64,000 nt of DNA from CAZRVH01 sp964608325. Its GTDB lineage: Bacteria; Patescibacteriota; Gracilibacteria; Peribacterales; Peribacteraceae. Location of the stretch: positions 11,591 to 75,590 of the forward strand of contig CAZSMX010000004.1 of assembly GCA_964608325.1 (NCBI GenBank). Reading direction: 5' to 3'. Under the pieces are notes generated by a model. It was given only the letters and a program-made list of their open reading frames with translations. It ran no database searches and was not told where the DNA came from. The translations under genes and the position numbers were made by a program. This document shows, piece after piece, positions 24,258 through 32,558 of the stretch (the first letter of the stretch is position 1; every line of letters starts with the position of its first letter).

Positions 24258-24263
24258 ATCGTA
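24258..24263 (-). promoter_or_regulatory. -10 box (TACGAT), near-leaderless spacing
   Basis: TACGAT on the minus strand 9 nt before the ATG at 24248. Confidence 0.3.
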
Positions 24264-24342
24264 GCGAACGGAATCCGAATCAAAAAGTACGAAACGTGCG
24301 TTTTGTGATGTACTCTCTTTCCGTCAATTATCCCTTGCTTAC

Positions 24343-25047
24343 ATGCCACGCACAGACGGAGTCCCCATGGACCGGGTGCTGAAGGAATTGGGAAAACTCT
24401 ACGAACCTCCGAAGACCTTCCTGCACTTCCGCACCCCGCTGGACCTCATGGTCGCCACCATCCTGAGCGCCCAGTGTACCGACGCGCGCGTGAATCTTGT
24501 CACGGAAACCATCCTCTATCCGAAGTACAAGACGGAGAAGGATTACCTCGCCGTGTCGCGCCAGGACTTGGAGAAGGATGTCCAGAGCTGCGGCACGTTC
24601 CGCATGAAAGCGAAACACATCCAGGAATCCTGCGCGATGCTCCTGGAGAAGTTCGGCGGCACGATGCCCCGTACCATCGCCGAGCTCACGCAGTTGCCGG
24701 GGGTTGGACGCAAGACGGCGTCGGTCATCCTTGCTGCCGCGTTCGGGATCAACGAGGGGATCGCGGTGGATACGCATGTGCAGAGACTGGCGCAACGCCT
24801 GGGCCTGAGCGTCCATGCGGATCCGAAGAAAATCGAACTCGACCTCATGGCCGCCGCCCCGCGGAAGAAGTGGAGGGACGTGACGACGCTGCTTATCTCC
24901 CATGGCCGCGCGGTGTGTACTGCACGCAACCGTCAGTGCGGGGCCTGCGTTTTCAAAAACGAATGCCCGTCGTCGCTCGTGCGCGGCATGCCCGATCGCG
25001 CGAAGCCGAAAAAAAGCGGCATGCGTACGCTCAGAAAAATCCGCTGA
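24343..25047 (+). CDS. nth: endonuclease III (Nth)
   Basis: A 234-residue HhH-GPD base-excision glycosylase/AP lyase. The hairpin LPGVGRKTASVI carries the catalytic Lys, and IAVDTHVQRLAQRLGL the catalytic Asp. A four-Cys [4Fe-4S] loop lies near 193-209 (CTARNRQCGACVFKNEC, spacing C-6-C-2-C-5-C). It has about 20 extra basic C-terminal residues compared with E. coli Nth (211). Confidence 0.96.
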   Translation: MPRTDGVPMDRVLKELGKLYEPPKTFLHFRTPLDLMVATILSAQCTDARVNLVTETILYPKYKTEKDYLAVSRQDLEKDVQSCGTFRMKAKHIQESCAMLLEKFGGTMPRTIAELTQLPGVGRKTASVILAAAFGINEGIAVDTHVQRLAQRLGLSVHADPKKIELDLMAAAPRKKWRDVTTLLISHGRAVCTARNRQCGACVFKNECPSSLVRGMPDRAKPKKSGMRTLRKIR

Positions 25048-25174
25048 TCCCGTAAATTTCCGTGCGAGGAGCCCGAGAGCATCAAAATCCAAACTCAGGC
25101 ATTAAAGGGTTGCTTTCGCTTGTTTTGACGTGTTATGCTGAACATCCATTATTCATTTTCTTCCCATTTTTATC

Positions 25175-25402
25175 ATGAACAAGAAGCTTCTTTTCCTTGC
25201 TTCCGCAGCGTCCGTGGTCGCCCTCGCCGCTTGCAACGCTTCCGTCACCGATACCGATATGGATCTTGATGACGAGAGCTACAGCTCCATGTCCGACGAC
25301 ATGATGATCGAAGATGATTCCGTCATGTTGGATGATAGCTCGTCCTCCGTTGAATCTGCTGATGCCTCCTCTTCCGAGGATTCCAGCGTTTCCTCCCTCT
25401 AA
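25175..25402 (+). CDS. small acidic Asp/Ser-rich lipoprotein
   Basis: A 75-residue exported protein. MNKKLLFLASAASVVALAAC is a signal with lipobox LAAC (Cys20). The mature part is nearly all Asp, Ser, Met and Glu (DLDDESYSSMSDDMMIEDD). No fold is expected; a surface coat or metal-binding tail is possible. A strong terminator follows, so it is expressed alone. Confidence 0.7.
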   Translation: MNKKLLFLASAASVVALAACNASVTDTDMDLDDESYSSMSDDMMIEDDSVMLDDSSSSVESADASSSEDSSVSSL

Positions 25403-25410
25403 ATCGTTCT

Positions 25411-25444
25411 CAAAGGGCGCCTCGCTTGCGGGGCGCCTTTTTTG
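25411..25444 (+). terminator. rho-independent terminator
   Basis: AAAGG-CGCC pairs with GGCG-CCTTT (one bulged G), loop TCGCTTGCG-type, then TTTTTT. It follows the acidic lipoprotein by 9 nt. Confidence 0.88.
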
Positions 25445-25471
25445 TTTCTGGAATATGCGAATCGACTGGAG

Positions 25472-25477
25472 TACTAT
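25472..25477 (+). promoter_or_regulatory. -10 box (TACTAT) of mscL, leaderless spacing
   Basis: TACTAT 7 nt before the mscL ATG at 25485. Confidence 0.4.
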
Positions 25478-25484
25478 CGGCCCC

Positions 25485-25940
25485 ATGAAGAAACTTCTCT
25501 CCGAATTCCGCCAGTTCGCCGCCCGCGGCAATGTCATCGACCTCGCGGTGGGAGTCATCATCGGAGGCGCGTTCGGCAAGATCGTCACATCCCTGGTGAA
25601 CGACGTCATCATGCCGCCGTTCGGCGTGATCACCGGAAAAGTGGACTTCAAGAACCTCTACATCAACCTGTCCGGAACCGATTATCCTACTCTGGATGCG
25701 GCCAAGGCGGCGGGTGCGGCGACCATCAACTACGGCGCGTTCATCAATGTCATCATCGAGTTTCTCATCGTCGCGTTCGCGCTCTTCATGCTCATCAAGC
25801 AGATCAACAACTTGCAGAAGTTGGGAAAGAAAGAGGAAGAGAAGAAGGATCCCACGGAGAAGGATTGCCCCTTCTGCTTCACGCATATCAGCATCAAGGC
25901 GACGCGCTGCCCGCATTGCACTTCGGAGTTGAAGAAATAG
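25485..25940 (+). CDS. mscL: large-conductance mechanosensitive channel MscL with C-terminal zinc ribbon
   Basis: A 151-residue MscL, the osmotic-shock release valve. FRQFAARGNVIDLAVGVIIGGAFGKIVTSLVNDVIMP is TM1 with the GxxxG pore constriction, and NYGAFINVIIEFLIVAFALFMLIKQIN is TM2. The C-terminal tail carries CPFC and CPHC, a zinc ribbon that I recall in MscLs of several phyla. An in-frame opening from 25314 is antisense-like junk across the terminator; the ATG at 25485 is supported by its -10 box. Confidence 0.94.
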   Translation: MKKLLSEFRQFAARGNVIDLAVGVIIGGAFGKIVTSLVNDVIMPPFGVITGKVDFKNLYINLSGTDYPTLDAAKAAGAATINYGAFINVIIEFLIVAFALFMLIKQINNLQKLGKKEEEKKDPTEKDCPFCFTHISIKATRCPHCTSELKK

Positions 25941-25991
25941 TGTCGGATACGGTTTGTGCTCAAGGGGTGTTTCCCCGCGTCCGATTTCGAC

Positions 25992-25997
25992 TATGAT
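25992..25997 (+). promoter_or_regulatory. -10 box (TATGAT) of thyA-folA operon, leaderless spacing
   Basis: TATGAT 6 nt before the thyA ATG at 26004. Confidence 0.45.
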
Positions 25998-26003
25998 CGG
26001 ACC

Positions 26004-26846
26004 ATGAAGCAATACTTGGATCTCCTCCGGCACATCATGGAGAACGGCGTGGAGAAGGGGGACCGCACGGGCACGGGCACCAAGAGCGTGTTCGGCTACC
26101 AGATGCGGTTTGATTTGAGAAAGGGGTTCCCGCTCATGACGACGAAGAAGCTCTATACGCGTGCCATCATCCAGGAGCTGCTGTGGTTCCTGAGCGGCGA
26201 TACGAACGTGAAATTCCTCCAGGACAATAACGTGACAATTTGGGACGAATGGGCCACCGCCGAGCAGTGCGCCCGGTTCGGCCGAAAAGAAGGCGACCTG
26301 GGCCCCGTCTACGGCCACCAGTGGCGCAATTTCGGCGCGACCTTGCTGCCCGACGGTACCTACGCCAAGGATGGCGTCGATCAGATCAGCTGGCTCATCA
26401 ACGAGATGAAGAAGAATCCGAACAGCCGCCGCCTCATCGTGACGGGCTGGAACCCGAAGGAGCAGGGCCAGGTGGCGCTGCCCCCGTGCCACACGCTGTT
26501 CCACTTCTACGTGGCCAATGGCGAGCTTAGCTGCCAGCTCTACCAGCGCAGCGCCGACACGTTTCTGGGCGTGCCGTTCAACATCGCGTCCTACGCGTTG
26601 CTCACGCACATGATCGCGCAGGTGGTGGGATTGAAGGTGGGCGAATTCATCCACACGTTCGGCGACGTGCACATCTACAGCAACCACTACGACCAGGTGC
26701 GGGAGCAGCTTGGCCGCGAACCGCGCCCGCTCCCCACACTCAAGCTGAATCCGGACGTGAAGGATATCTTTGGCTTCAAATTCGAGGATTTCACGATCGA
26801 AGGATACGATCCATTGCCTTCGATCAAGGCGCCTATCGCAGTATGA
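26004..26846 (+). CDS. thyA: thymidylate synthase ThyA
   Basis: A 280-residue folate-dependent enzyme converting dUMP to dTMP. Family words are GDRTGTGTKSVFGYQMRFDLRKGFPLMTTKK, ELLWFLSGDTN, YGHQWRNFG, and the catalytic Cys in LPPCHTLFHFYV (about residue 164), then QRSADTFLGVPFNIASYALL. It ends inside the folA start (ATGA), so the pair regenerates tetrahydrofolate together. Confidence 0.97.
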   Translation: MKQYLDLLRHIMENGVEKGDRTGTGTKSVFGYQMRFDLRKGFPLMTTKKLYTRAIIQELLWFLSGDTNVKFLQDNNVTIWDEWATAEQCARFGRKEGDLGPVYGHQWRNFGATLLPDGTYAKDGVDQISWLINEMKKNPNSRRLIVTGWNPKEQGQVALPPCHTLFHFYVANGELSCQLYQRSADTFLGVPFNIASYALLTHMIAQVVGLKVGEFIHTFGDVHIYSNHYDQVREQLGREPRPLPTLKLNPDVKDIFGFKFEDFTIEGYDPLPSIKAPIAV

Positions 26847-27343
26847 TTATTTCCCTGATAGCAGCAGCGGACGAGAACAACGTGATCGGCCATGGCAATA
26901 CGATGCCGTGGCGGCTTCCCGACGAGCTCAAGCATTTCCGCGCGACGACGAAGGGGCATCCCGTCATCATGGGGCGCAAGACGTATGACTCCATCGGCCG
27001 GCCGCTGCCGGAGCGCCTGAACATCGTCGTGAGCAGGAATCCCGACTTCAAGGCCGAGGGATGCCTGGTCGTCCATTCCCTGCACGATGCGATCGAATTG
27101 GCAAAACGGGAGCCGACGGATGAGGCCTTCGTCATCGGCGGGGCGCAGCTCTACGAGGTGGCGCTACCCATCGCCGACCGTATCTACCTCACGCGCATCC
27201 ACACGCACCTGACGGCTGGGGATGCCTATTTTCCCGCTATTCCGTTTGAAGAGTGGGAAGAAGTCAGCCGCGAGCGCCACGAGGTCGACGAGAAGCATCC
27301 GTTCGCGTTCTCGTTCACCGTCCTCGAGAGGGCGAAAAAGTAG
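26843..27343 (+). CDS. folA: dihydrofolate reductase
   Basis: A 166-residue DHFR. IISLIAAADENNVIGHGNTMPWRLPDELKHFRATT, VIMGRKTYDSIGRPLPERLNIVVSR and FVIGGAQLYEVALPIADRIYLTRI are the NADPH and folate sites, with Asp of LPDEL as the catalytic acid. It overlaps thyA by 4 nt and recycles the dihydrofolate that ThyA makes. Confidence 0.97.
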   Translation: MIISLIAAADENNVIGHGNTMPWRLPDELKHFRATTKGHPVIMGRKTYDSIGRPLPERLNIVVSRNPDFKAEGCLVVHSLHDAIELAKREPTDEAFVIGGAQLYEVALPIADRIYLTRIHTHLTAGDAYFPAIPFEEWEEVSRERHEVDEKHPFAFSFTVLERAKK

Positions 27344-27374
27344 GGTTTTTCCTGTTGATTTCCAGCCGGCCTGT

Positions 27375-27380
27375 TATAAT
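27375..27380 (+). promoter_or_regulatory. -10 box (TATAAT) with long leader
   Basis: TATAAT about 118 nt before the ATG at 27499, with TGTTGA 16 nt upstream as a possible -35. The long G/C-rich leader contrasts with the leaderless genes nearby and may hold regulatory structure. Confidence 0.5.
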
Positions 27381-27498
27381 TACTTCCCATGGCCCCCTGC
27401 CTTAGCTCGCCACAGCGCGACGCGGCACAGACCGCAAGGGCCATGTATTGCATCGCTTTTATTTCCCCCCTCCAATCTCCCCCCGGAGATCTTTTCGT

Positions 27499-28227
27499 AT
27501 GCCCGAGCAGCTGACACCACAGGCAGAACGCATCGAAGCGGACGTCATTCTGGAACGAAGCATCCAGGCAGAAATGGAAGAAGGAAAACAACGTATCGGC
27601 GAATTCACGGATGGAGTGGAAGACAGGGTGGACGAGGAGCTGGAAAACCAACCGAAACAAAACATCGACGCCATCGCATCGGAAACCCACGCACTCGTGA
27701 AGGAATATGTTTCGGAAACGGAAGCGACGCTGGGTAGCGAGCACATGGTGGGGGATACGGCCTCCAAAGGAGCCGCGGCCTGGAACGACAAGGGTAACGG
27801 CAACGAGGTGGTTTTCGACCACGAGGCGGTGGCCACGGACCGGGAAAAGTCCTACTGGCAGCGGGTGCGGGACCACGAGGAGGCGCACCAACTGGACCAG
27901 GCGGAATCCTTCGACATGAACGCCATCACCTTCCGCGACGAGGAGATCGCCGTGAGCCCCAACCTGGTGGAATGGGGCGCCATCACGGCGGCGAACCAGC
28001 CGTCTGCGGACCTCACGCCCGACTACCAAGCATACAAAGCCCAGGGGGACGAGCTGGCGGAATTCCTCGGCTCGCCCGAGCCGATCAAGAAGGCCTTGAA
28101 GACGGGCAAGATGTCCGAACTCCAGGCACTCATCGACCGCAAGCTGGTGGAGGAAATGTACGGGAAGATCGGTCTCTCTGCCGAAGACAGGCGCCGCGCG
28201 GAAGAGATCATGGCTCTGGCAGCCTGA
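27499..28227 (+). CDS. hypothetical protein with HEEAH motif
   Basis: A 242-residue soluble acidic protein. WQRVRDHEEAHQLDQAESF (about residues 117-135) contains HEEAH, matching the HExxH zinc-peptidase motif; a possible third ligand is Glu in LVEWGAI about 30 residues later. No signal peptide, so cytoplasmic. Family not recognised; the motif alone does not prove protease activity. It uses ATG 27499 with a GGAG-type RBS, and the longer opening to 27448 is rejected. Confidence 0.6.
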   Translation: MPEQLTPQAERIEADVILERSIQAEMEEGKQRIGEFTDGVEDRVDEELENQPKQNIDAIASETHALVKEYVSETEATLGSEHMVGDTASKGAAAWNDKGNGNEVVFDHEAVATDREKSYWQRVRDHEEAHQLDQAESFDMNAITFRDEEIAVSPNLVEWGAITAANQPSADLTPDYQAYKAQGDELAEFLGSPEPIKKALKTGKMSELQALIDRKLVEEMYGKIGLSAEDRRRAEEIMALAA

Positions 28228-28231
28228 TACG

Positions 28232-28269
28232 AAAAACGCCGTGTACCCAATGTGGTGCACGGCGTTTTT
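28232..28269. terminator. bidirectional rho-independent terminator
   Basis: 16-bp stem beginning AAAAACGCCGTG and ending CACGGCGTTTTT, with A and T tracts on each side. It serves the plus gene at 27499 and the minus-strand secD. Confidence 0.93.
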
Positions 28270-28289
28270 GATTGGTGAGGATAGGTCGG

Positions 28290-30719
28290 TTATCCCACGG
28301 CCACCTGGCTTTCGCCGGCCTTGGGGAAGAGGGCGGGCTTGTTTGCCAGGTTCGTATCGGCGATCTTGCGCGCGATCCACTTGCTGACGATCATTCCCGA
28401 GAACATGGAGATGAGCACGCCCAGGCCCAACGTGATCGCGAAGCCGCGTACGATGGACGTTCCGATAAGGAACAGGAGGGCGCAGGTGATGATCGTGGAG
28501 ATATTCGAATCGCGGATGCTCGGCCAGGCCTTTTCGAAGCCGATTTCCACGGCCGTCTTCAGGCTTTTGCCGCGCTTCATTTCCTCCTTCACGCGCTCGA
28601 AGACGAGCACGTTCGTGTCCACGGCCATACCGATGGAGAGGATCAATCCGGCCGCGCCCGCGAGCGTGAGGACGATGTACTGGCTCGAGAAGAAGAACAG
28701 CGGGTACTTCAGAAGTACCAGGAAGATCATCGAGTAGACGATGAGGGCGATGCTGGCGATGACGCCCAGCAGGCGGTAGACGAGGATCATATAGAGCATG
28801 ACGATGATCGCGCCCACCAAGGCGGCGAGAACCGACGTGCGCAGCGCCTCGGCGCCGAGCGTGGCTTCCACCGTCCTCTGTCCGCTGAGGTGGATGGGGG
28901 CGGGGATCGCTCCCGTGTTCAAGTCCTGGGCGAGCTTCTGTGCTTCCGTGATGCTGCTGCTTCCCGTGATGATGGCCGTGCCTCCGGCGATCTCACCCTG
29001 TACCGTCGGCGCCGACACGAGTTCGCCTCCCACGAAGATGGCGATCTGCTTGCCGATGTTGCTCTTGGTCAGTTGCTGGAAGATGCGTCCTCCCTCGGCG
29101 TCGAAGACGATCTGGACGACCGGGAGGTTCGTGGTCGGGTCCAGCGTCACGTTGGCCGTGCGGAAGTGCTTGCCGTCCAATTCCGTGTCCTTCCAACCCG
29201 TGGGTTTCAGGGAGAAGAACAGGGAGCGGAGCGTGATGGCGTCTTGGGACTGGGTCACCTTGCCTTCCTGCATACGCTTGATCATGTCATTGGCGCGGCC
29301 GAGGGCGTTGGAACCGACGATCTTCAAGGCATCGAAGCTGGCCTTGTCCGGCGTCGTTGCCGCCGCCTTGTTCACTTTGATGATGTGGTAACCGAAGTTC
29401 GTTTCGACCGGCTGGCTCACGAAGCCAGTCGGGTTGGAGAAGGCGACGTTCTCGAACGCAGGAACGATGTCACCGCGGCTGATCAGCCCCAGTTTGCCCT
29501 GGTTTTTCGCCGAGGGTCCGTCGGATTGTGCCGAGGCAAGTGCTTCGAAATTCGCGCCTCCTTCCAATTGCTTCTTCAGGTCCTGCGCGCGGGCGAGTGC
29601 TTCGGCCTTGGTGCGCGTCACCGTAGCTGCCGCGTCATCCGCACCTTTGTACGAGACCAGGATGTGGCTGACATCGACTTGTTCCTTTCCCGCGATGACT
29701 TGACGGAGGAAGATGAGTTGCGCGCTTCCGTCGTCCATCGACGTCGCCTTCAGGTCGCCTTGTTGCATGCCGCGGATCGTGGAGACGATGCGCGTGGGTT
29801 GGCTTGCATCCATCGCCACTTCCTTCTCATAGCGGTACGTTGCCCCGCTTTCGGTTTTGGCCAGGATTTCAAATGCCTTCGAAGCTTCGTTGATCACGCG
29901 GCCCGTTCCCGACTTCGCTTTCAAGACCTGTACGAGGAAGACGCCGGGGATATCCTGGTTCACCGTCTGTCCCTGCGCGTTCTGCTGCGGCACGCTGATA
30001 CTTCCTTCGCGGCGGTAGACTGCGGGTCCTGCCGGCGAGTCCCAGACGCTTTCCAATCCTTTCGGGAGCTGGTCACGGAAGTAGATTTGAGATTCTTCAT
30101 ATGCCAGTCCGAGATCGTCGCCCAGATCCTGCCCCACCGTTGCCAGGGTTGCGCCTGCCGTGATCTGGCGCTGCACGTCATCGGCTTTGGCACGCACGCC
30201 CGCCTCGTATCCGGCCGGCGCCTCGGTGAACTCTTCCTTGAATTCAAGTTGGATCGTCTTTCCCACCGTCTCGATGCACTTCTGCACATCCACCACTCCC
30301 GGGCAGTCGATCAGCAAGTGCTTCTCGTCACCCACGAAGGACGGCGTGATGACCGCTTCGCTGACTCCCAAGCTGTTGATGCGGCGCTCCAGGACCGTAC
30401 GGATGGCTTCTACGAGATTTTGCTGCTGGGACACGACTGCGGCGCGCTGGTTCTGAAGGTCGGTCAGCGACGCTCCGGATCCTCCGTTCGCTTCCGCCTT
30501 GGCGATCTGCGCGTTGAGCTGTGCCAGCTGTGCCTTGATCTCGTCCTCCGAAATGCGGAAATCAAGCTGCGTGCCACCGGCCAGGTCCAGTCCGAAGTGG
30601 AAGCTCGGATTCAGGAAAGACGGAGCCCAGGTTTTCCATTGCGACGGAAGGGCGACGATAAGGATGAACAGACCCGCGATTGCGGTGACTGCGGGCCAGT
30701 AGGATTTGCGAGATGCCAT
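28290..30719 (-). CDS. secD: SecD protein-export subunit with inserted parvulin-type PPIase domain
   Basis: An 809-residue SecD; usual bacterial SecD is about 500-600. Residues 13-25 are TM1, then FHFGLDLAGGTQLDF. The P1 head is partly before residue 280 and resumes at 537 (IVFDAEGGRIFQQLTKSNIGKQIAIFVGGELVSAPTV, with NTGAIPAPI at 601). The C-terminal export domain follows (AALVGAIIVMLYM, GMAVDTNVLVFERVKEE, five TM). Between them, about 348-449 reads as a parvulin domain: VSHILVSYKG, GANFEALASAQSDGPSAKNQGKLGLISRGDIVPAF, FGYHIIKV. A region near 175-270 may be a second, degenerate copy. SecF is not in the window. Confidence 0.92.
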   Translation of the reverse strand: MASRKSYWPAVTAIAGLFILIVALPSQWKTWAPSFLNPSFHFGLDLAGGTQLDFRISEDEIKAQLAQLNAQIAKAEANGGSGASLTDLQNQRAAVVSQQQNLVEAIRTVLERRINSLGVSEAVITPSFVGDEKHLLIDCPGVVDVQKCIETVGKTIQLEFKEEFTEAPAGYEAGVRAKADDVQRQITAGATLATVGQDLGDDLGLAYEESQIYFRDQLPKGLESVWDSPAGPAVYRREGSISVPQQNAQGQTVNQDIPGVFLVQVLKAKSGTGRVINEASKAFEILAKTESGATYRYEKEVAMDASQPTRIVSTIRGMQQGDLKATSMDDGSAQLIFLRQVIAGKEQVDVSHILVSYKGADDAAATVTRTKAEALARAQDLKKQLEGGANFEALASAQSDGPSAKNQGKLGLISRGDIVPAFENVAFSNPTGFVSQPVETNFGYHIIKVNKAAATTPDKASFDALKIVGSNALGRANDMIKRMQEGKVTQSQDAITLRSLFFSLKPTGWKDTELDGKHFRTANVTLDPTTNLPVVQIVFDAEGGRIFQQLTKSNIGKQIAIFVGGELVSAPTVQGEIAGGTAIITGSSSITEAQKLAQDLNTGAIPAPIHLSGQRTVEATLGAEALRTSVLAALVGAIIVMLYMILVYRLLGVIASIALIVYSMIFLVLLKYPLFFFSSQYIVLTLAGAAGLILSIGMAVDTNVLVFERVKEEMKRGKSLKTAVEIGFEKAWPSIRDSNISTIITCALLFLIGTSIVRGFAITLGLGVLISMFSGMIVSKWIARKIADTNLANKPALFPKAGESQVAVG

Positions 30720-30743
30720 GGGAAACGTGGGATGGGAGTAGGG

Positions 30744-31415
30744 TTAGGGTTTCGGAGTATACACCACGTGAAGGCCGACGTTCACGTCATCCGTGAATGC
30801 CTCTGCCACGAGGAGATTGGGGATATTCTGGATTTGGAGGTCGTCCGTCAGCGCATCAGACTTCACCATGAGTTTGCTGACGAGCCTGTCGCGCACGAAA
30901 ATACCGATGTTCTTGTTTACCTCGCTCTTGAAGAGGGCATCCATTTTCTTGCGTCCCTCGTCTGTCATTAGGATACGTGCGCGCACCTTTCCGTTCGAGT
31001 CCTTTCCGGCTTCCACGCCCAGGAAATCTTCGGTCGTGATGTCGGTTTTGGTGAATCCTCCGTGTCCCTCCACCGTGATATCCGCCACACCCCCGCTCGC
31101 CGTCTGCTTCATGACGGACATGGAGAAGGGGGCCGTCAATTGACGTGTCAGTTCATCCGCTCCCTCCTTGTCCGGGACGGTAATGATGAGCGACGGCCTG
31201 GCTTCCTTGCCGAACTCTTTTCCCGGGTTGACTACTCCCATGTTATCGAGCCTGCGTTCCACGACGCGCATGGCGGCGTTCGTGAGGGGGTCGATTTGAC
31301 TTGCGTCGGTCACGTTGAAGGACAGGTCGTACGTAACGGTGTGCGAACTCATGGAACAGGCTGCAAGAAACAGCACTGCGAAGGCGGATAATGCGGAAAA
31401 ACGGGAGGTTTGCAT
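30744..31415 (-). CDS. lipoprotein resembling the SecD periplasmic P1 head domain
   Basis: A 223-residue lipoprotein: MQTSRFSALSAFAVLFLAAC has a lipobox (LAAC, Cys20). The mature part follows SecDF-P1 head words: MRVVERRLDNMGVVNP (matches IERRINSLGVSE of SecD), SLIITVPDKEGADELTRQLTAPFSMSVMKQ, and ILMTDEGRKKMDALFKSEVNKNIGIFVRDRLVSKLMV (matching FDAEGGRIFQQLTKSNIGKQIAIFVGGELV). It has no membrane channel part. It is directly upstream of secD, 24 nt away, so it may assist or compete with SecD outside the membrane. TACACT is 10 nt before the ATG. Confidence 0.8.
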   Translation of the reverse strand: MQTSRFSALSAFAVLFLAACSMSSHTVTYDLSFNVTDASQIDPLTNAAMRVVERRLDNMGVVNPGKEFGKEARPSLIITVPDKEGADELTRQLTAPFSMSVMKQTASGGVADITVEGHGGFTKTDITTEDFLGVEAGKDSNGKVRARILMTDEGRKKMDALFKSEVNKNIGIFVRDRLVSKLMVKSDALTDDLQIQNIPNLLVAEAFTDDVNVGLHVVYTPKP

Positions 31416-31484
31416 AGGTAGGGGCAGTGTAGGATAGAGGAGGGGGAGGGGCAATGAAAGAGGGGTTTGTTTCGGTTTTATACG

Positions 31485-31543
31485 CTTCGTTAGCTTCATT
31501 AGAAATGCGTTATGTCGCCAATTAAAGAAGCTAATGAAGCTAC
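31485..31543 (-). repeat. imperfect palindrome, repeat family A copy 2
   Basis: CTTCGTTAGCTTCATT (31485-31500) is the exact reverse complement of 19505-19520, and GAAGCTAATGAAGCTAC (31527-31543) matches the other arm there with one mismatch. The copy is in inverted orientation relative to the 19.4 kb one. Confidence 0.7.
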
Positions 31544-31568
31544 GCGCTATGAAATACGTTCCCCATCA

Positions 31569-32537
31569 TTATCTGCTGCTTTTTGGCAGCACTATCGTTG
31601 TATCCGCCCGAATCATCTTGTTCTGCAAATCCACCCCGCGTAGGACGCAGCGGTTGTCCAGGATGCAGTTTTCCAGCGTGCATTCCTCAATGAAGCAATC
31701 ATCGAAGACCACCGTGTTTTTTAGCGTGCTTTTGATGACCTCCGATCCCTTGCCCACGACGACGCTATGTTCGCAGTCGCTGCCTTCCATGCGTGCGTTT
31801 TCACCCAGGAGCACGCGGTCTCCCACCATGGTCCTTGTCGCTTCCAGGTAGGAATCGAACGTCCCGATGTCGAACCAGTGGTCCTTGAAACCATAAGCGT
31901 CTATTTGCATGCCGCGGCGCAGGAACTCCTCGAAAATGCCTCCCACGTTATCCGGATGTTCCTTCGCGTATTCGATCAGGACCGGCAGGGCCGAAGCGGG
32001 GATGAGTGAGCAGCCGGTGCTTACCAGGCTGGACTTCGGATCCTTGGGCTTTTCCTCGAACGCCTGCACGGTTTTCCCGTCCGCATTCAGGATGATGGTT
32101 CCGAACCGGCTCGCCTTGGAGAGTTCGCCGACGTCATACGCCGCGATGAGGGGAACGTCGGGACGGCTCGCCGCGATGAAGGCGGCGATATCGAAGCCAA
32201 AGTAGTTGTCGCCCGTCAGGAGGAGGATGTCATCCTTGATGCCTTCGTTCTGAATCCAGAAAGCAGTCGCGCCCAACGCGCCCAGCTTGGCATCATCATG
32301 CAGCGTTTGTTCGATATGCACCGATACGCCCTGACGCTTAATTGTCTTGTGCCATTCGCTGAACGCTTCTTCGAAAGCCGCGTTCGTGCTCACCGTCACC
32401 GGGATGCCCGCGGGGATCTTCTCGATGATATGGTCGATGATGGGTTTGCCCACCAACGGCAGGAGCGGCTTGGCACGGTGCTCCGTGAGCGGCCACAGGC
32501 GAGTGGCGAATCCGCCGGCGAGGATGAATGCATGCAT
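31569..32537 (-). CDS. nucleotidyltransferase for sugar-1-phosphates with C-terminal beta-helix
   Basis: A 322-residue NTP transferase. AFILAGGFATRLWPLTEHRAKPLLPLVGKPII is the nucleotide-binding signature (GGxxTRLxPLTxxxxKPxxxxxxKP), and LLLTGDNYFGFD the metal-binding Asp region. After residue 240 a left-handed beta-helix (LLGENARMEGSDCEHSVVVGKGSEV, DDCFIEECTLENCILDN) follows. Related enzymes make GDP-mannose or dTDP/UDP-glucose; the substrate cannot be assigned. It lies 21 nt downstream of the glycosylphosphotransferase-like gene. Confidence 0.88.
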   Translation of the reverse strand: MHAFILAGGFATRLWPLTEHRAKPLLPLVGKPIIDHIIEKIPAGIPVTVSTNAAFEEAFSEWHKTIKRQGVSVHIEQTLHDDAKLGALGATAFWIQNEGIKDDILLLTGDNYFGFDIAAFIAASRPDVPLIAAYDVGELSKASRFGTIILNADGKTVQAFEEKPKDPKSSLVSTGCSLIPASALPVLIEYAKEHPDNVGGIFEEFLRRGMQIDAYGFKDHWFDIGTFDSYLEATRTMVGDRVLLGENARMEGSDCEHSVVVGKGSEVIKSTLKNTVVFDDCFIEECTLENCILDNRCVLRGVDLQNKMIRADTTIVLPKSSR

Positions 32538-32558
32538 TTCAATACTGGAGAAAAGGCT

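Noticed and set aside
25410..26687. 425-residue open frame on the minus strand
   Set aside because: Antisense to mscL and thyA, which are unmistakable.
28272..30971. 899-residue open frame on the plus strand
   Set aside because: It is the antisense shadow of secD and the lipoprotein, with His/Arg/Asp-rich low-complexity content typical of antisense in GC-rich DNA.
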